A stretch of DNA of 64,000 bases from Deltaproteobacteria bacterium (GTDB lineage: Bacteria; Desulfobacterota; DSM-4660; Desulfatiglandales; Desulfatiglandaceae): contig JAFDIV010000014.1 in the NCBI GenBank assembly GCA_019307815.1, positions 1-64,000 of the forward strand. The letters are read 5' to 3'. A model generated the notes under the pieces. The model had not been told where the DNA came from, ran no database searches, and was given only the letters and a program-made list of their open reading frames with translations. The position numbers and the translations under genes were made by a program. Shown here piece by piece: positions 8,185 through 16,828 of this stretch (the first letter of the stretch is position 1; every line of letters starts with the position of its first letter).

Positions 8185-9248
8185 TAGCGCCATTTGCCAA
8201 AAGAGTGGATCGCCTTGACTTTGATGAAGCCCTGGAGCTTTACCAGAGGGAGGCCCTGATCAACCTCGGGCTCATGGCCAATGCCATGGGGCAGCGGTTT
8301 CACCCAGAGCCAATTGTCACCTATGTGGTGGACCGCAATATAAATTACACAAATGTATGCTGCTCAGGGTGTGCCTTTTGTGCCTTTTACAGGCCCAAGG
8401 GTCATAAGGAGGCATATATCATTTCAAAGGAGGAATTGAGCAGGAAGATCGAAGAGGCCCTGGCCCTAGGAGGAACCCAGGTTCTGCTTCAAGGGGGAAT
8501 GCACCCTGATCTGGGCCTTTCCTATTATGAAGACCTCCTGGGCTTTATCAAAGAAAACTATCAAATTCATATCCATGGGCTCTCCCCTCCTGAGATTCAT
8601 TTCCTGGCTGTCAGAGAGAGGCTGCCCATTGAAGAAATCTTGAAAAGACTAATCAATGCCGGCCTGGGCTCCATTCCAGGAGGTGGGGCAGAGATTTTGG
8701 TGGATCGGGTGAGACAGATTGTCTCACCCAACAAGTGCAGTGCAGGGCAATGGCTGGAGGTTATGGAGACGGCCCATCGTATGGGGCTTCGCACCACCGC
8801 CACCATGATGTTCGGTCATGTGGAGACCGTGGAAGAAAGGCTGGAGCACCTGTTCAAGATCCGCGAGCTTCAGGACCGCACAGGGGGCTTCACTGCATTT
8901 ATACCATGGACCTTTCAACCGGAAAATACCCGACTTGGTGGGCATAAAGCCACATCAGCCGAATACCTCAGGATGCTGGCAGTGTCCAGGCTGGTCTTGG
9001 ACAATATTCCCAATATCCAGGCATCCTGGGTAACCCAGGGGCCCAAGATCGCACAGGTGGCCCTCTTCTTTGGGGCCAATGACCTGGGCAGCACCATGAT
9101 TGAGGAAAACGTGGTTGCTGCAGCAGGCACCACTTTCCGCATGAAAATGGAAGAAATGGTGAGGCTTATTGAGACAGCAGGGTTTGTGCCTCAGCAGCGC
9201 GACACCTTTTATCGGCCGATCCATTGGAGGACCTATGGAGCCTTGTAA
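8181..9248 (+). CDS. mqnC: Cyclic dehypoxanthine futalosine synthase MqnC
   Basis: MqnC is the radical SAM enzyme that cyclises dehypoxanthine futalosine. The motif CCSGCAFC in NYTNVCCSGCAFCAFY is CX3CX2C, and the C-terminal half shares the MqnE-like segment GGGAEIL and the ending FYRPIHWR. The protein has 355 residues. Start and stop overlap the neighbours: ATGA with mqnE, and 14 bases with mqnA. These overlaps suggest translational coupling. The paralogue MqnE lies directly upstream, the common arrangement of the two. Confidence 0.93.
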   Translation: MIAPFAKRVDRLDFDEALELYQREALINLGLMANAMGQRFHPEPIVTYVVDRNINYTNVCCSGCAFCAFYRPKGHKEAYIISKEELSRKIEEALALGGTQVLLQGGMHPDLGLSYYEDLLGFIKENYQIHIHGLSPPEIHFLAVRERLPIEEILKRLINAGLGSIPGGGAEILVDRVRQIVSPNKCSAGQWLEVMETAHRMGLRTTATMMFGHVETVEERLEHLFKIRELQDRTGGFTAFIPWTFQPENTRLGGHKATSAEYLRMLAVSRLVLDNIPNIQASWVTQGPKIAQVALFFGANDLGSTMIEENVVAAAGTTFRMKMEEMVRLIETAGFVPQQRDTFYRPIHWRTYGAL

Positions 9249-10074
9249 GATCCGCCTGGGCCGCATCCATTATATAAATGTTGACCCTATCTATTATGTA
9301 TTCGACCAAGGGCACGGACCAGGATGGGTGGAGATTGTGGAAGCAGCCCCTTCCGTGCTCAACCAAATGCTGCTGGAAGGATATCTGGATGTGAGCCCTG
9401 TATCTTCTATTGCCTATGCAAGGCATTTTGCACATTGGTCCCTGCTGCCAGAGCTTTCCATATCTTCTCACGGGCGGGTCATGAGTGTGATTCTGGCCAG
9501 CCGAGTACCTTTAAAGGAGCTACAAGGAAAGTTGATCCTTTTAAGCAGAGAATCGGAAACCTCGGTTGCCCTGCTGCGGCTTTGCCTGGAACGCGAAGGC
9601 ATTTGTGCACATCTTGTAAGGGAGAAACTGGATTCAAAGGAAGGGCTTGCCAAGACTGCTGATGCGGCCCTTGTGATAGGTGACACAGCACTTCAATGGG
9701 GCCGCAATGGTCTTTTCCCTCATACCCTGGACCTGGGGCAATACTGGAGTGCATGGACCGCAAGGCCTTTTGTATATGCCCTCTGGGCAGTAAGTGACGA
9801 AGCACTCAGGAAAAACCCTTCCGGCATTGCTGCCCTGGTAAAGATGCTTAAGAACTCCTTGAAACAAGGAATGGACCGCATGGATTTCATAGCCCAACAC
9901 GCAGGCCATAAACTGGGTCTCCCTCATGGGCTGATGCGCCGTTATTTCCAAGGCCTTTCATATGACCTTGGCTATAAAGAGCAGACCGGCATGCTTCTGT
10001 TCTTTGAGCGTCTCTATGAAAAAGGATTGCTTGAAAAGGCAGTTCCGTTAAAATTTGTTGCCTGCTCAGAATGA
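9235..10074 (+). CDS. mqnA: Chorismate dehydratase MqnA
   Basis: MqnA removes water from chorismate to give 3-(1-carboxyvinyloxy)benzoate, the entry step of the futalosine route. The N-terminus CKIRLGRIHYINVDPIYYVF and the segment LDVSPVSSIAYA fit the family, which has a periplasmic-binding-protein-like fold but acts in the cytoplasm. I chose the ATG at 9235, giving 279 residues; the open frame runs further upstream but would overlap mqnC extensively. It ends eight bases before the next start. Confidence 0.92.
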   Translation: MEPCKIRLGRIHYINVDPIYYVFDQGHGPGWVEIVEAAPSVLNQMLLEGYLDVSPVSSIAYARHFAHWSLLPELSISSHGRVMSVILASRVPLKELQGKLILLSRESETSVALLRLCLEREGICAHLVREKLDSKEGLAKTADAALVIGDTALQWGRNGLFPHTLDLGQYWSAWTARPFVYALWAVSDEALRKNPSGIAALVKMLKNSLKQGMDRMDFIAQHAGHKLGLPHGLMRRYFQGLSYDLGYKEQTGMLLFFERLYEKGLLEKAVPLKFVACSE

Positions 10075-10081
10075 GTGCATC

Positions 10082-10819
10082 ATGAAAAAGTCTTTCATGT
10101 CCAAAAAACATAAAAAGCATGTGATAAAAGGGATGTTCTCTGGCATCTCGCCAAACTATGATCTGGCCAACTCCCTCACAAGCCTTTTCCTTGACCATTA
10201 CTGGCGCATTAAGACCGTAGACCAGTTGGATATCGCGCCGGAGGCCTTGGTCCTGGACCTGTGCGCCGGCACCCTGCCCCTTGCTCGAACCCTGCTCTCA
10301 CGAAAGCGAGCACGAGTTATCTGCGTGGACATCTCTTTAGAGATGCTTGCTCAAGGAATGCAAAAGATCAAGGGCAACTCCAAGGCCCGGATTCGCCCTG
10401 TTGCAGCCGATGCAGAGTTCCTCCCCTTTCACGATGAAATGTTTGATGCGGCAATGGTGGCCTTTGGAATCCGAAATTTAACCGCCTTGGACAAGGGTTT
10501 GGCAGAGCTCTTCCGGGTGGTGCGAACAAGGGGCAAAGTGGCTGTCCTGGAATTCTCAAGGCCCAATCTTCCGGTCTTTGCACAAATCTACCACTTGTAT
10601 CTCAAGAGGGTGCTTGTTCCCATTGGCGGCGCCCTTACTGGTGACCGCAGTGCCTATGAATATCTGGTGGATAGTATCTATCAATTCTACGATCCTGCCC
10701 AGGTAATAAAACTTATGGAAGAGGCAGGATTCTGCAATGTTAAATGTCGAGCCTTAACCGGAGGGTGTGTAACCCTCTACTATGGACAAAAAACCCCAAA
10801 GCCTGGGAGAAAAGGATAA
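10082..10819 (+). CDS. menG: Demethylmenaquinone methyltransferase MenG/UbiE
   Basis: This enzyme uses SAM to methylate demethylmenaquinone, the last step of menaquinone synthesis. The SAM-binding motif VLDLCAGTLPLA and the UbiE signatures FSGISPNYD near the N-terminus and FGIRNLTALDKGL support the call. I chose the ATG at 10082, giving 245 residues. It lies between mqnA and the DAHP synthase gene, consistent with co-expression of early and late steps. A prenyltransferase gene for the middle step is not present in the window. Confidence 0.9.
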   Translation: MKKSFMSKKHKKHVIKGMFSGISPNYDLANSLTSLFLDHYWRIKTVDQLDIAPEALVLDLCAGTLPLARTLLSRKRARVICVDISLEMLAQGMQKIKGNSKARIRPVAADAEFLPFHDEMFDAAMVAFGIRNLTALDKGLAELFRVVRTRGKVAVLEFSRPNLPVFAQIYHLYLKRVLVPIGGALTGDRSAYEYLVDSIYQFYDPAQVIKLMEEAGFCNVKCRALTGGCVTLYYGQKTPKPGRKG

Positions 10820-10826
10820 AGGCTCA

Positions 10827-11732
10827 ATGGCAAAGAACGGGACAAAGGAGATGGAGGCCGAAAGCCCCTTCTATTTATGCAGTAAAGCCCATAAGCCCGA
10901 CCAGAGCATAATCCAAATTGGACCCGTGTATGTGGGCTCTGATGAGCTTCTTATTATCGCCGGGCCATGTGCGGTGGAATCCGAAGTCCAGATCCATGAA
11001 ACTGCGGCTGCTGTCAAAAGGGCCGGTGCCCATGTCCTGCGCGGGGGGCTCTTTAAGCCAAGGACCTCGCCCTATAGTTTCCAAGGGCTTGGCCTTGAGG
11101 GATTGAATTTTTTTGTCAATGCAGCCAAAGAACATGGGCTTCTCACTGTAACTGAGGTGATGGATCTCACCCACCTGGATATCCTTGCCCAACATGTGGA
11201 CATCTTACAGGTGGGATCTAGGAACATGCAAAACTATCCCCTTCTCAAGGCCCTGGGGGCCTTGGACAAACCGGTTCTCTTGAAAAGGGGGCTTTCTTCA
11301 ACAGTGGAAGAACTTCTGGCTGCTGCTGAATACATCCTAGTGGGAGGCAACCACAAAGTGGTCCTGTGTGAACGGGGGATCAGGACGTTCCAAAATCATT
11401 TTCGGTTTACACCTGATATATCAGCCCTTCCCCTAGTCCATGAGCTATCCCATTTGCCCATTATACTTGACCCCAGCCACTGTAGCGGCAGGCGGGAGTG
11501 GGTCATACCCGTGGCCAAGGCGGCCATCGCAGCAGGGGCTGATGGGCTCATGGTGGAAGTGCACCCTGCGCCGGACAAGGCCCTTTCAGATGGGCCCCAG
11601 AGTCTTTTTCCGCATCAGTTTCAGCAACTCATGGATGAGATGGAGGGTCTGGCCAAGGCCCTGGGAAGAAAGCTAAAAAGGAACAAAGGGAATGAGAAGG
11701 CTCACCATACAATGCCTCAGGCAAACCTATGA
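10827..11732 (+). CDS. aroF: 3-deoxy-7-phosphoheptulonate (DAHP) synthase
   Basis: DAHP synthase condenses phosphoenolpyruvate and erythrose 4-phosphate, the first step to chorismate. Motifs of the type I-beta class are clear: IAGPCAVESE, LRGGLFKPRTSPYSFQG and LDPSHCSGRREWV. The ATG at 10827 has AAAGG six bases upstream and gives 301 residues; a start at 10782 inside menG is possible. The roughly 45 residues before the barrel are too few for the N-terminal ferredoxin-like regulatory domain found in some relatives, so the enzyme may not be feedback-inhibited by that route. It overlaps aroB by about 40 bases. Confidence 0.88.
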   Translation: MAKNGTKEMEAESPFYLCSKAHKPDQSIIQIGPVYVGSDELLIIAGPCAVESEVQIHETAAAVKRAGAHVLRGGLFKPRTSPYSFQGLGLEGLNFFVNAAKEHGLLTVTEVMDLTHLDILAQHVDILQVGSRNMQNYPLLKALGALDKPVLLKRGLSSTVEELLAAAEYILVGGNHKVVLCERGIRTFQNHFRFTPDISALPLVHELSHLPIILDPSHCSGRREWVIPVAKAAIAAGADGLMVEVHPAPDKALSDGPQSLFPHQFQQLMDEMEGLAKALGRKLKRNKGNEKAHHTMPQANL

Positions 11733-12792
11733 GGTTTTAATAGGCCTTGGCTTGCTGGACCAGCCGCCCAAGGCCCTCTTAGACTTTATGGCGGGCCGCG
11801 GCACAGCTATTGTGACCGACCGTGGCCTACCCCTGGATCATGTGGAGCGTGTGTACAAGGCCCTCAAGGCACAATGCAAAATGGCAACAGTGCTTCATAT
11901 TAAAAAAGGAGAGCAGGCCAAAGACATGAATACTGTGCTTGAGCTTGCCCAGGAACTAGCCCGATTACGATTTGACCGCGCAGATGCCATGGTTGCCCTG
12001 GGCGGGGGCACGGTTTTGGATATAGCAGGGTTTGTCTCGGCCATCTATATGCGTGGGATTCCCTATGTGAACATCCCGACCACCGCCCTGGCCCAGGCCG
12101 ATGCCTGTATTGGCGGCAAGGTAGGGATAAACTTTGGTGGAGGGAAAAACCTGCTTGGCTCCTTCTACCATCCAAGCCTGGTTATGGTGGACCCTTCCTT
12201 AGTGCAGACACAAACGATGGATGATCTGAGGTCAGGATTGGCGGAAGTGGTCAAGGCCGCAATCATTGGAGACAAGGGGCTCTTTGCCATGCTGGAGCAC
12301 AACGCGGGGGCCTTACTCTCTCTAAAAGATCCTGCCGCGCTTGAAGATCCCTTGTACCGCGCCCTTAAAGTCAAGGCCATGGTGGTGCAGGAAGACGAAA
12401 TTGAGGCAGGCCCCAGGATGAAGCTTAATCTTGGCCATACCATAGGGCATGCTCTAGAGCTCCTTCTCAAGGAGAAAAATCCCCTTGCCCACGGAGACGC
12501 CGTGGCAGTGGGCATGATGGTGGCCTCTGAGATTGCCTTAAACAGGGGTTGGCTTTGCCCAGGGGATTACACCAGGATCATGGATCTGCTCCATCTCCTG
12601 GCCCCTGCGGAGCACTGGAAAGACCTGGACAGTCAGGCGGTGGTGACCGCCACTGGGCTGGACAAAAAGCGACGGGCAGGGGTGCTGCATGTGGTGTTAC
12701 CTCTGGAAATCGGCCATGTGAAGGTAGTCTCGGATGTCACGGAACAAGAACTTATCAGGGCCATTGAAAGGGTGAAAGGCCATGGACCTTAG
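11692..12792 (+). CDS. aroB: 3-dehydroquinate synthase AroB
   Basis: AroB converts DAHP to 3-dehydroquinate using NAD and a metal ion. The 366-residue protein shows GGGTVLDIAGFVSAIYMRGI, IPTTALAQADACIGGK and LGHTIGHALE, the last contributing metal ligands. It overlaps the DAHP synthase gene by 41 bases and the tetR gene by 11, so the genes are tightly packed. Its place between menaquinone genes suggests that chorismate supply is tied to quinone synthesis. Confidence 0.93.
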   Translation: MRRLTIQCLRQTYEVLIGLGLLDQPPKALLDFMAGRGTAIVTDRGLPLDHVERVYKALKAQCKMATVLHIKKGEQAKDMNTVLELAQELARLRFDRADAMVALGGGTVLDIAGFVSAIYMRGIPYVNIPTTALAQADACIGGKVGINFGGGKNLLGSFYHPSLVMVDPSLVQTQTMDDLRSGLAEVVKAAIIGDKGLFAMLEHNAGALLSLKDPAALEDPLYRALKVKAMVVQEDEIEAGPRMKLNLGHTIGHALELLLKEKNPLAHGDAVAVGMMVASEIALNRGWLCPGDYTRIMDLLHLLAPAEHWKDLDSQAVVTATGLDKKRRAGVLHVVLPLEIGHVKVVSDVTEQELIRAIERVKGHGP

Positions 12793-13426
12793 AACATTTA
12801 ATAATCTGGACAAGAAAAAACAGAACAGGATCTTTCGGGCAGCCCTTCGAGAGTTTTCAGAGAGAGGTTATGCCGGGGCCAGCATTAATCGCATCGTGGC
12901 AGACCTGGGCATTGCCAAGGGCTCTATCTTTCAGTACTTCGGGGACAAGCAAGGGCTGTTTGAATTCGTGTTTTTAAAGGCTGTTGAGATCGTCAAGGAT
13001 CACCTGAAAAAGGTAAGGGATGAAACCACTGATTTGAATTTCTTCACCCGAATTGAGATCCTCTTGGTCTCCGGCATTGCGTTCTTGCGAAAAAATTCCA
13101 GGATTTACAGCCTGTACACAAAAATCCTTTATGAGGGGAATCTCAAATTCTGCTCTGATCTTTTTACCTCAATCCGAAGGGAATCCTTTGATTTTCTCTC
13201 TGAAATGATTCGGCTGGCCGTCTCCCGTGGCGAGGTCCGCTCAGACCTGGATATTGCTTGCGCCACGTTTTATTTGGACTCACTTCTTGACCGCTTTCTC
13301 CAGGCCTACATGCTAGAGCATTTCGGCTCGCACCCAGGGCTTTACAAGGCAAAAGATGAAGATATCAATACGTGGGTAAAAGGACTGGTTTCACTACTTC
13401 GCAAAGGCATGGAGAAAGGGAACTGA
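12782..13426 (+). CDS. TetR-family transcriptional regulator
   Basis: The 214-residue protein has an N-terminal helix-turn-helix in the stretch AALREFSERGYAGASINRIV and GIAKGSIFQYFGDKQGLFEF, the classic TetR pattern, followed by a helical ligand-binding domain. It lies inside the menaquinone cluster, overlapping aroB by 11 bases and followed by mqnB after a 45-base gap that holds GGAGAGGGAGG. The palindrome at 6988-7003 over the cluster promoter is a candidate binding site, which would make this an autoregulated repressor. The ligand is unknown. Confidence 0.85.
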   Translation: MDLRTFNNLDKKKQNRIFRAALREFSERGYAGASINRIVADLGIAKGSIFQYFGDKQGLFEFVFLKAVEIVKDHLKKVRDETTDLNFFTRIEILLVSGIAFLRKNSRIYSLYTKILYEGNLKFCSDLFTSIRRESFDFLSEMIRLAVSRGEVRSDLDIACATFYLDSLLDRFLQAYMLEHFGSHPGLYKAKDEDINTWVKGLVSLLRKGMEKGN

Positions 13427-13471
13427 GCTACCACCACAGGCAACAGATGTAATCAGGAGAGGGAGGAACAT

Positions 13472-14182
13472 ATGGGATCCAGAATCCTACTGGCAGCAGC
13501 AGTTGGCCAAGAGATTGGGCTCATTGGATCCAGCCTGGTAGGTTCCTCGCGGTATAAAATAGGACCTTTCAGGGTGCAAAGGGGCTTGCTGTCGGGCCAG
13601 AGCATCTTCCTTGTCACAGGAGGGATGGGTGCGGTTGCCATGGCCACAACCCTTTCGGCGCTCATGCCTGAGGTAAGGCCCGACTTTTTACTTTTGGTTG
13701 GATGCGGCGGGGGCTTTTGGGATGCAGGTGTGAGACCCCTACATATGGCCGTGGCATCAGAGGAAATCGCCCCCCAATTAGGGGTAGAGGAGTTTGGCGG
13801 GGCCGGGTTGCCACAGCCCCTTGACCTCCTTGACAACCGCATAGACCTAGACACTGAAATTTCGCGGCAGGCCTGCTATGTGCTCTCCCAAGCATTCCGG
13901 GGCACCCCTATCCGTTACGGCCCTTTTGTCACTGTTTCAACCATCACTGCCACCGAAAGAACTGCGCGCCAATACTATCAGACATATGAGGCCATTGTGG
14001 AAAACATGGAAGGTTTTGGGGCTGCATATGCATGCAAAGTCTTTGGTGTGCCCATGGTGGAGATTCGTTGCGTAAGCAATGTGGTAGGGGACAGAAACAA
14101 GGCCAGTTGGAAATTACGGGAATCATTCAAAGCGGCCCAAGAAGCGGCTTTAGTCCTCTTAAGGTCCGGAGTGGTACCATGA
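13472..14182 (+). CDS. mqnB: Futalosine hydrolase MqnB
   Basis: MqnB cleaves futalosine to dehypoxanthine futalosine and hypoxanthine and belongs to the nucleoside phosphorylase/MTAN-like family. Visible family features are TGGMGAVAMATTL, LLVGCGGGF, the segment VENMEGFGAAYAC carrying the nucleoside-binding Glu, and RCVSNVVGDR. Length is 236 residues. A strong GGGAGG precedes the ATG. It overlaps mqnD by four bases (ATGA). Because MqnE makes aminofutalosine, the organism must either deaminate it first or accept it directly; the window alone does not tell. Confidence 0.88.
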   Translation: MGSRILLAAAVGQEIGLIGSSLVGSSRYKIGPFRVQRGLLSGQSIFLVTGGMGAVAMATTLSALMPEVRPDFLLLVGCGGGFWDAGVRPLHMAVASEEIAPQLGVEEFGGAGLPQPLDLLDNRIDLDTEISRQACYVLSQAFRGTPIRYGPFVTVSTITATERTARQYYQTYEAIVENMEGFGAAYACKVFGVPMVEIRCVSNVVGDRNKASWKLRESFKAAQEAALVLLRSGVVP

Positions 14183-15012
14183 GAAGTATTTCTCTCGCCT
14201 ATTCGCCATGCCCTAATGATACATTTATCTTTTATGCCCTTTCAAATGGATATATTGACCTTGAGGGCCTTGGATTCCGCATTGAGCTTCATGACGTGGA
14301 GCACCTGAATCAGGCCTGCTTGGATGGCCAATTTGACGTGAGTAAAATCTCAATTGCGGCCCTTGGACGGCTCAGTGGACAGTACAGGTTACTGAGGGCG
14401 GGCAATGCCCTTGGCAGGGGTTGTGGGCCATTAATTGTGGGCCAGCCCGGAGCATCACTGTCCGAACTATCCCATGCGGAGATCACCGTGCCCGGTACCA
14501 TGACAACCGCCAACTTGCTGCTTTCTCTGTATGCCAAAAGGCCCCTTCAAACCGTCTCCATGACTTTTGACAGGATAATACCCGCTGTCCAAAGGGGGCA
14601 ATACCCCTTTGGTGTCATTATCCACGAAGGGCGCTTCACTTATCAGGAATACGGGCTTGTTCAACTCCTTGATCTGGGGCAGTGGTGGGAAGAAAACACA
14701 GGGCTGCCCATTCCATTAGGTGGAATCGTGATAAGGCGCGACCTCGGCCAGGCCCTAGCCAAGAAGGTGGACAACCTGATCTCCAAAAGCCTCTCCTATG
14801 CATGGGCACATCCTGAGGCCACACGTGGCTATGTGAGGCAGCATGCCCAGGAAATGAGCCACAATGTAATCATGAATCATATTCACCTCTATGTGAATAC
14901 TTACAGCCTGGATCTCGGACAAGAAGGCGAGGCGGCCATACACACCCTCCTGAGTATGGGAGCTGAGATAGGCCTCTTTCCCGCTCCTCCTCGATCCCTT
15001 ATGGCCTATTGA
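14179..15012 (+). CDS. mqnD: 1,4-dihydroxy-6-naphthoate synthase MqnD
   Basis: MqnD converts cyclic dehypoxanthine futalosine to 1,4-dihydroxy-6-naphthoate. The N-terminus ISLAYSPCPNDTFIFYAL and the segment TVPGTMTTANLLL are typical, as is GVIIHEGRFTYQEYGL. I placed the start at the ATG at 14179, overlapping mqnB by four bases, giving 277 residues; the open frame extends further upstream inside mqnB. It is the last gene of the cluster. Confidence 0.92.
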   Translation: MRSISLAYSPCPNDTFIFYALSNGYIDLEGLGFRIELHDVEHLNQACLDGQFDVSKISIAALGRLSGQYRLLRAGNALGRGCGPLIVGQPGASLSELSHAEITVPGTMTTANLLLSLYAKRPLQTVSMTFDRIIPAVQRGQYPFGVIIHEGRFTYQEYGLVQLLDLGQWWEENTGLPIPLGGIVIRRDLGQALAKKVDNLISKSLSYAWAHPEATRGYVRQHAQEMSHNVIMNHIHLYVNTYSLDLGQEGEAAIHTLLSMGAEIGLFPAPPRSLMAY

Positions 15013-15222
15013 CTAAGTCCCATCCATGAATTAAAGATTTCCTAGATAGGGATCATCAAAACCAGGTATCAGCACCCGACCTAGGCCACTATGCTTTAAA
15101 AAAACAACATTCTTTAGGACTATAACCTCTGGGCAGGTGGAATATTCCCCCTTTACACTTCGGTGGCTTTTGTGGTATTCGCCTTAAAGGTTACTCGCCA
15201 ACACTTATCTGAGGCAGAGGGT

Positions 15223-16785
15223 ATGAACATCCCCTTTATTCTGGAAAAGGCCATTTCCCTTTATGAAAACAAAGAAGGAGTAGTTTCAGAAGACAAACGA
15301 TTCACATACGGCCAATTTGCCGAGCGCGTGTTCCGTCTTGCAAATCTTTTTAGAGAAATGGGGGTGGGCCAAGGGGACTGTATCGCCATCCTGCACCAAA
15401 ACAGCCATGAGTTTCTGGAGACCTACTTTGCTGCAGCTCAAATCGGTGCCATTCTCAACCCACTTAACTTTAGGCTCTCCCCAGCGGAACTGGCCTTTAT
15501 TCTAAAAGACTCCGGCGCCTCTGTACTCATTGTCGCTTCTCGTTTCAGCGACACGGTGGCCGCCTTGCCCAAACACAAGGTAGCATTGACCAAGGTAATT
15601 CTTACGGGCAACCAAAAAAGGGAACTCCCTTATAGGACCCTGGCATATGAAGAAGGTATCCAGGGCCAAATTTCAACACCTCCCTCCGTACCCCAAATAG
15701 ATGACGACCATATCGCCCATCTCTATTATACCAGTGGTACTACTGGCAGGCCCAAAGGGGTCATGCTCTCTCACAAGAACGTCTGCACTCATGCCCTGGC
15801 CGCCATTGCTGAACTGGGAATCAGGGATACGGACATATGGGTTCACGTGGCACCCTTGTTTCACCTGGCCGATGCATGGGCAACCTTTGCATTGACCTGG
15901 GTGGGAGGCAGGCATGTGACCGTGCCCGAGTTCAAGTCTGAGGCTATTCTGGCCACAATGGAAAGGGAAAGGGTCACCATAACCAACATGATTCCAACCA
16001 TGCTCAATCTTCTTGTGAATACGCCCGGAGTGGAGGGCTACGATTTTTCCTCCCTTCGTGTACTCCTGAGCGGTGGAGCCCCTATAGCCCCTGATGTGGT
16101 CAGGCGGATCATAGAGACGTTTCGATGCGATTATATCCAGACCTACGGTATGACCGAAACTAGTCCCTACCTGACCCTTTCCAAGCTCAAGGAAAATCTG
16201 CTGAGCCTTCCGGAAGAGGAACAGTTCAACTACAAGGCAAAAACAGGTCGCCCCTTTTTGGGCGTACTACTAAAGGTGGTGAGAAAAGATGGTAGAGAGG
16301 TCGCCCCCGATGGGAAGGAAGTGGGTGAAATCGTCGTAAAAGGGGACATTGTTACCCCCGGATACTGGAATAACCCCGAAGAAACTGCCAAGGCTATAAA
16401 GGATGGGTGGCTTCATACCGGTGATATGGCGGTTCTGGACAAGGAAGGGTATGTCAACATTGTGGATCGAAAGAAGGACATGATCATCACCGGTGGGGAG
16501 AACGTGTATTCCGTGGAGGTAGAAAATGTCCTCTATAAGCACCCTGCGGTGCTGGAGGCAGCAGTCATTGGAGTACCTGATCCTAAATGGGGAGAGGCGG
16601 TGAAGGCCGTAGTGGTTTTGAAAGACGGTCAGAGCACCACGGAAGAGGAAATCATCTCCTTTTGCAAGGAAAGAATAGCACACTATAAGGCCCCTAAATC
16701 AGTTGACTTTGTATCTGAACTTCCCAAAACGGGGTCAGGTAAGATCTACAAGAAAGGGCTAAAGGAGCAATACTGGAAGATATAA
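15223..16785 (+). CDS. Acyl-CoA ligase (AMP-forming), fatty-acid type
   Basis: The protein belongs to the AMP-forming acyl-CoA synthetases, which activate a carboxylic acid with ATP and join it to CoA. The phosphate-binding motif is YYTSGTTGRPKG, followed by QTYGMTET, the hinge HTGDMA and DRKKDMIITGGENVYS, and the catalytic Lys in KTGSGKIYKK near the end. I chose the ATG at 15223 because it follows GAGGCAGAGGG and gives 520 residues; the frame is open back to 15163. The substrate cannot be read from sequence. It is followed after 43 bp by a liv-type transporter, which may import its substrate. Confidence 0.88.
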   Translation: MNIPFILEKAISLYENKEGVVSEDKRFTYGQFAERVFRLANLFREMGVGQGDCIAILHQNSHEFLETYFAAAQIGAILNPLNFRLSPAELAFILKDSGASVLIVASRFSDTVAALPKHKVALTKVILTGNQKRELPYRTLAYEEGIQGQISTPPSVPQIDDDHIAHLYYTSGTTGRPKGVMLSHKNVCTHALAAIAELGIRDTDIWVHVAPLFHLADAWATFALTWVGGRHVTVPEFKSEAILATMERERVTITNMIPTMLNLLVNTPGVEGYDFSSLRVLLSGGAPIAPDVVRRIIETFRCDYIQTYGMTETSPYLTLSKLKENLLSLPEEEQFNYKAKTGRPFLGVLLKVVRKDGREVAPDGKEVGEIVVKGDIVTPGYWNNPEETAKAIKDGWLHTGDMAVLDKEGYVNIVDRKKDMIITGGENVYSVEVENVLYKHPAVLEAAVIGVPDPKWGEAVKAVVVLKDGQSTTEEEIISFCKERIAHYKAPKSVDFVSELPKTGSGKIYKKGLKEQYWKI

Positions 16786-16828
16786 AGCTTTTCTACTCTC
16801 ATTAAAACCCGGTACAAGGAGGTTTATC

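Noticed and set aside
15013-15222. A possible second copy of the TGACC-GGTCA palindrome upstream of the acyl-CoA ligase
   Set aside because: The gap was read for the motif and no palindrome of that form is present.
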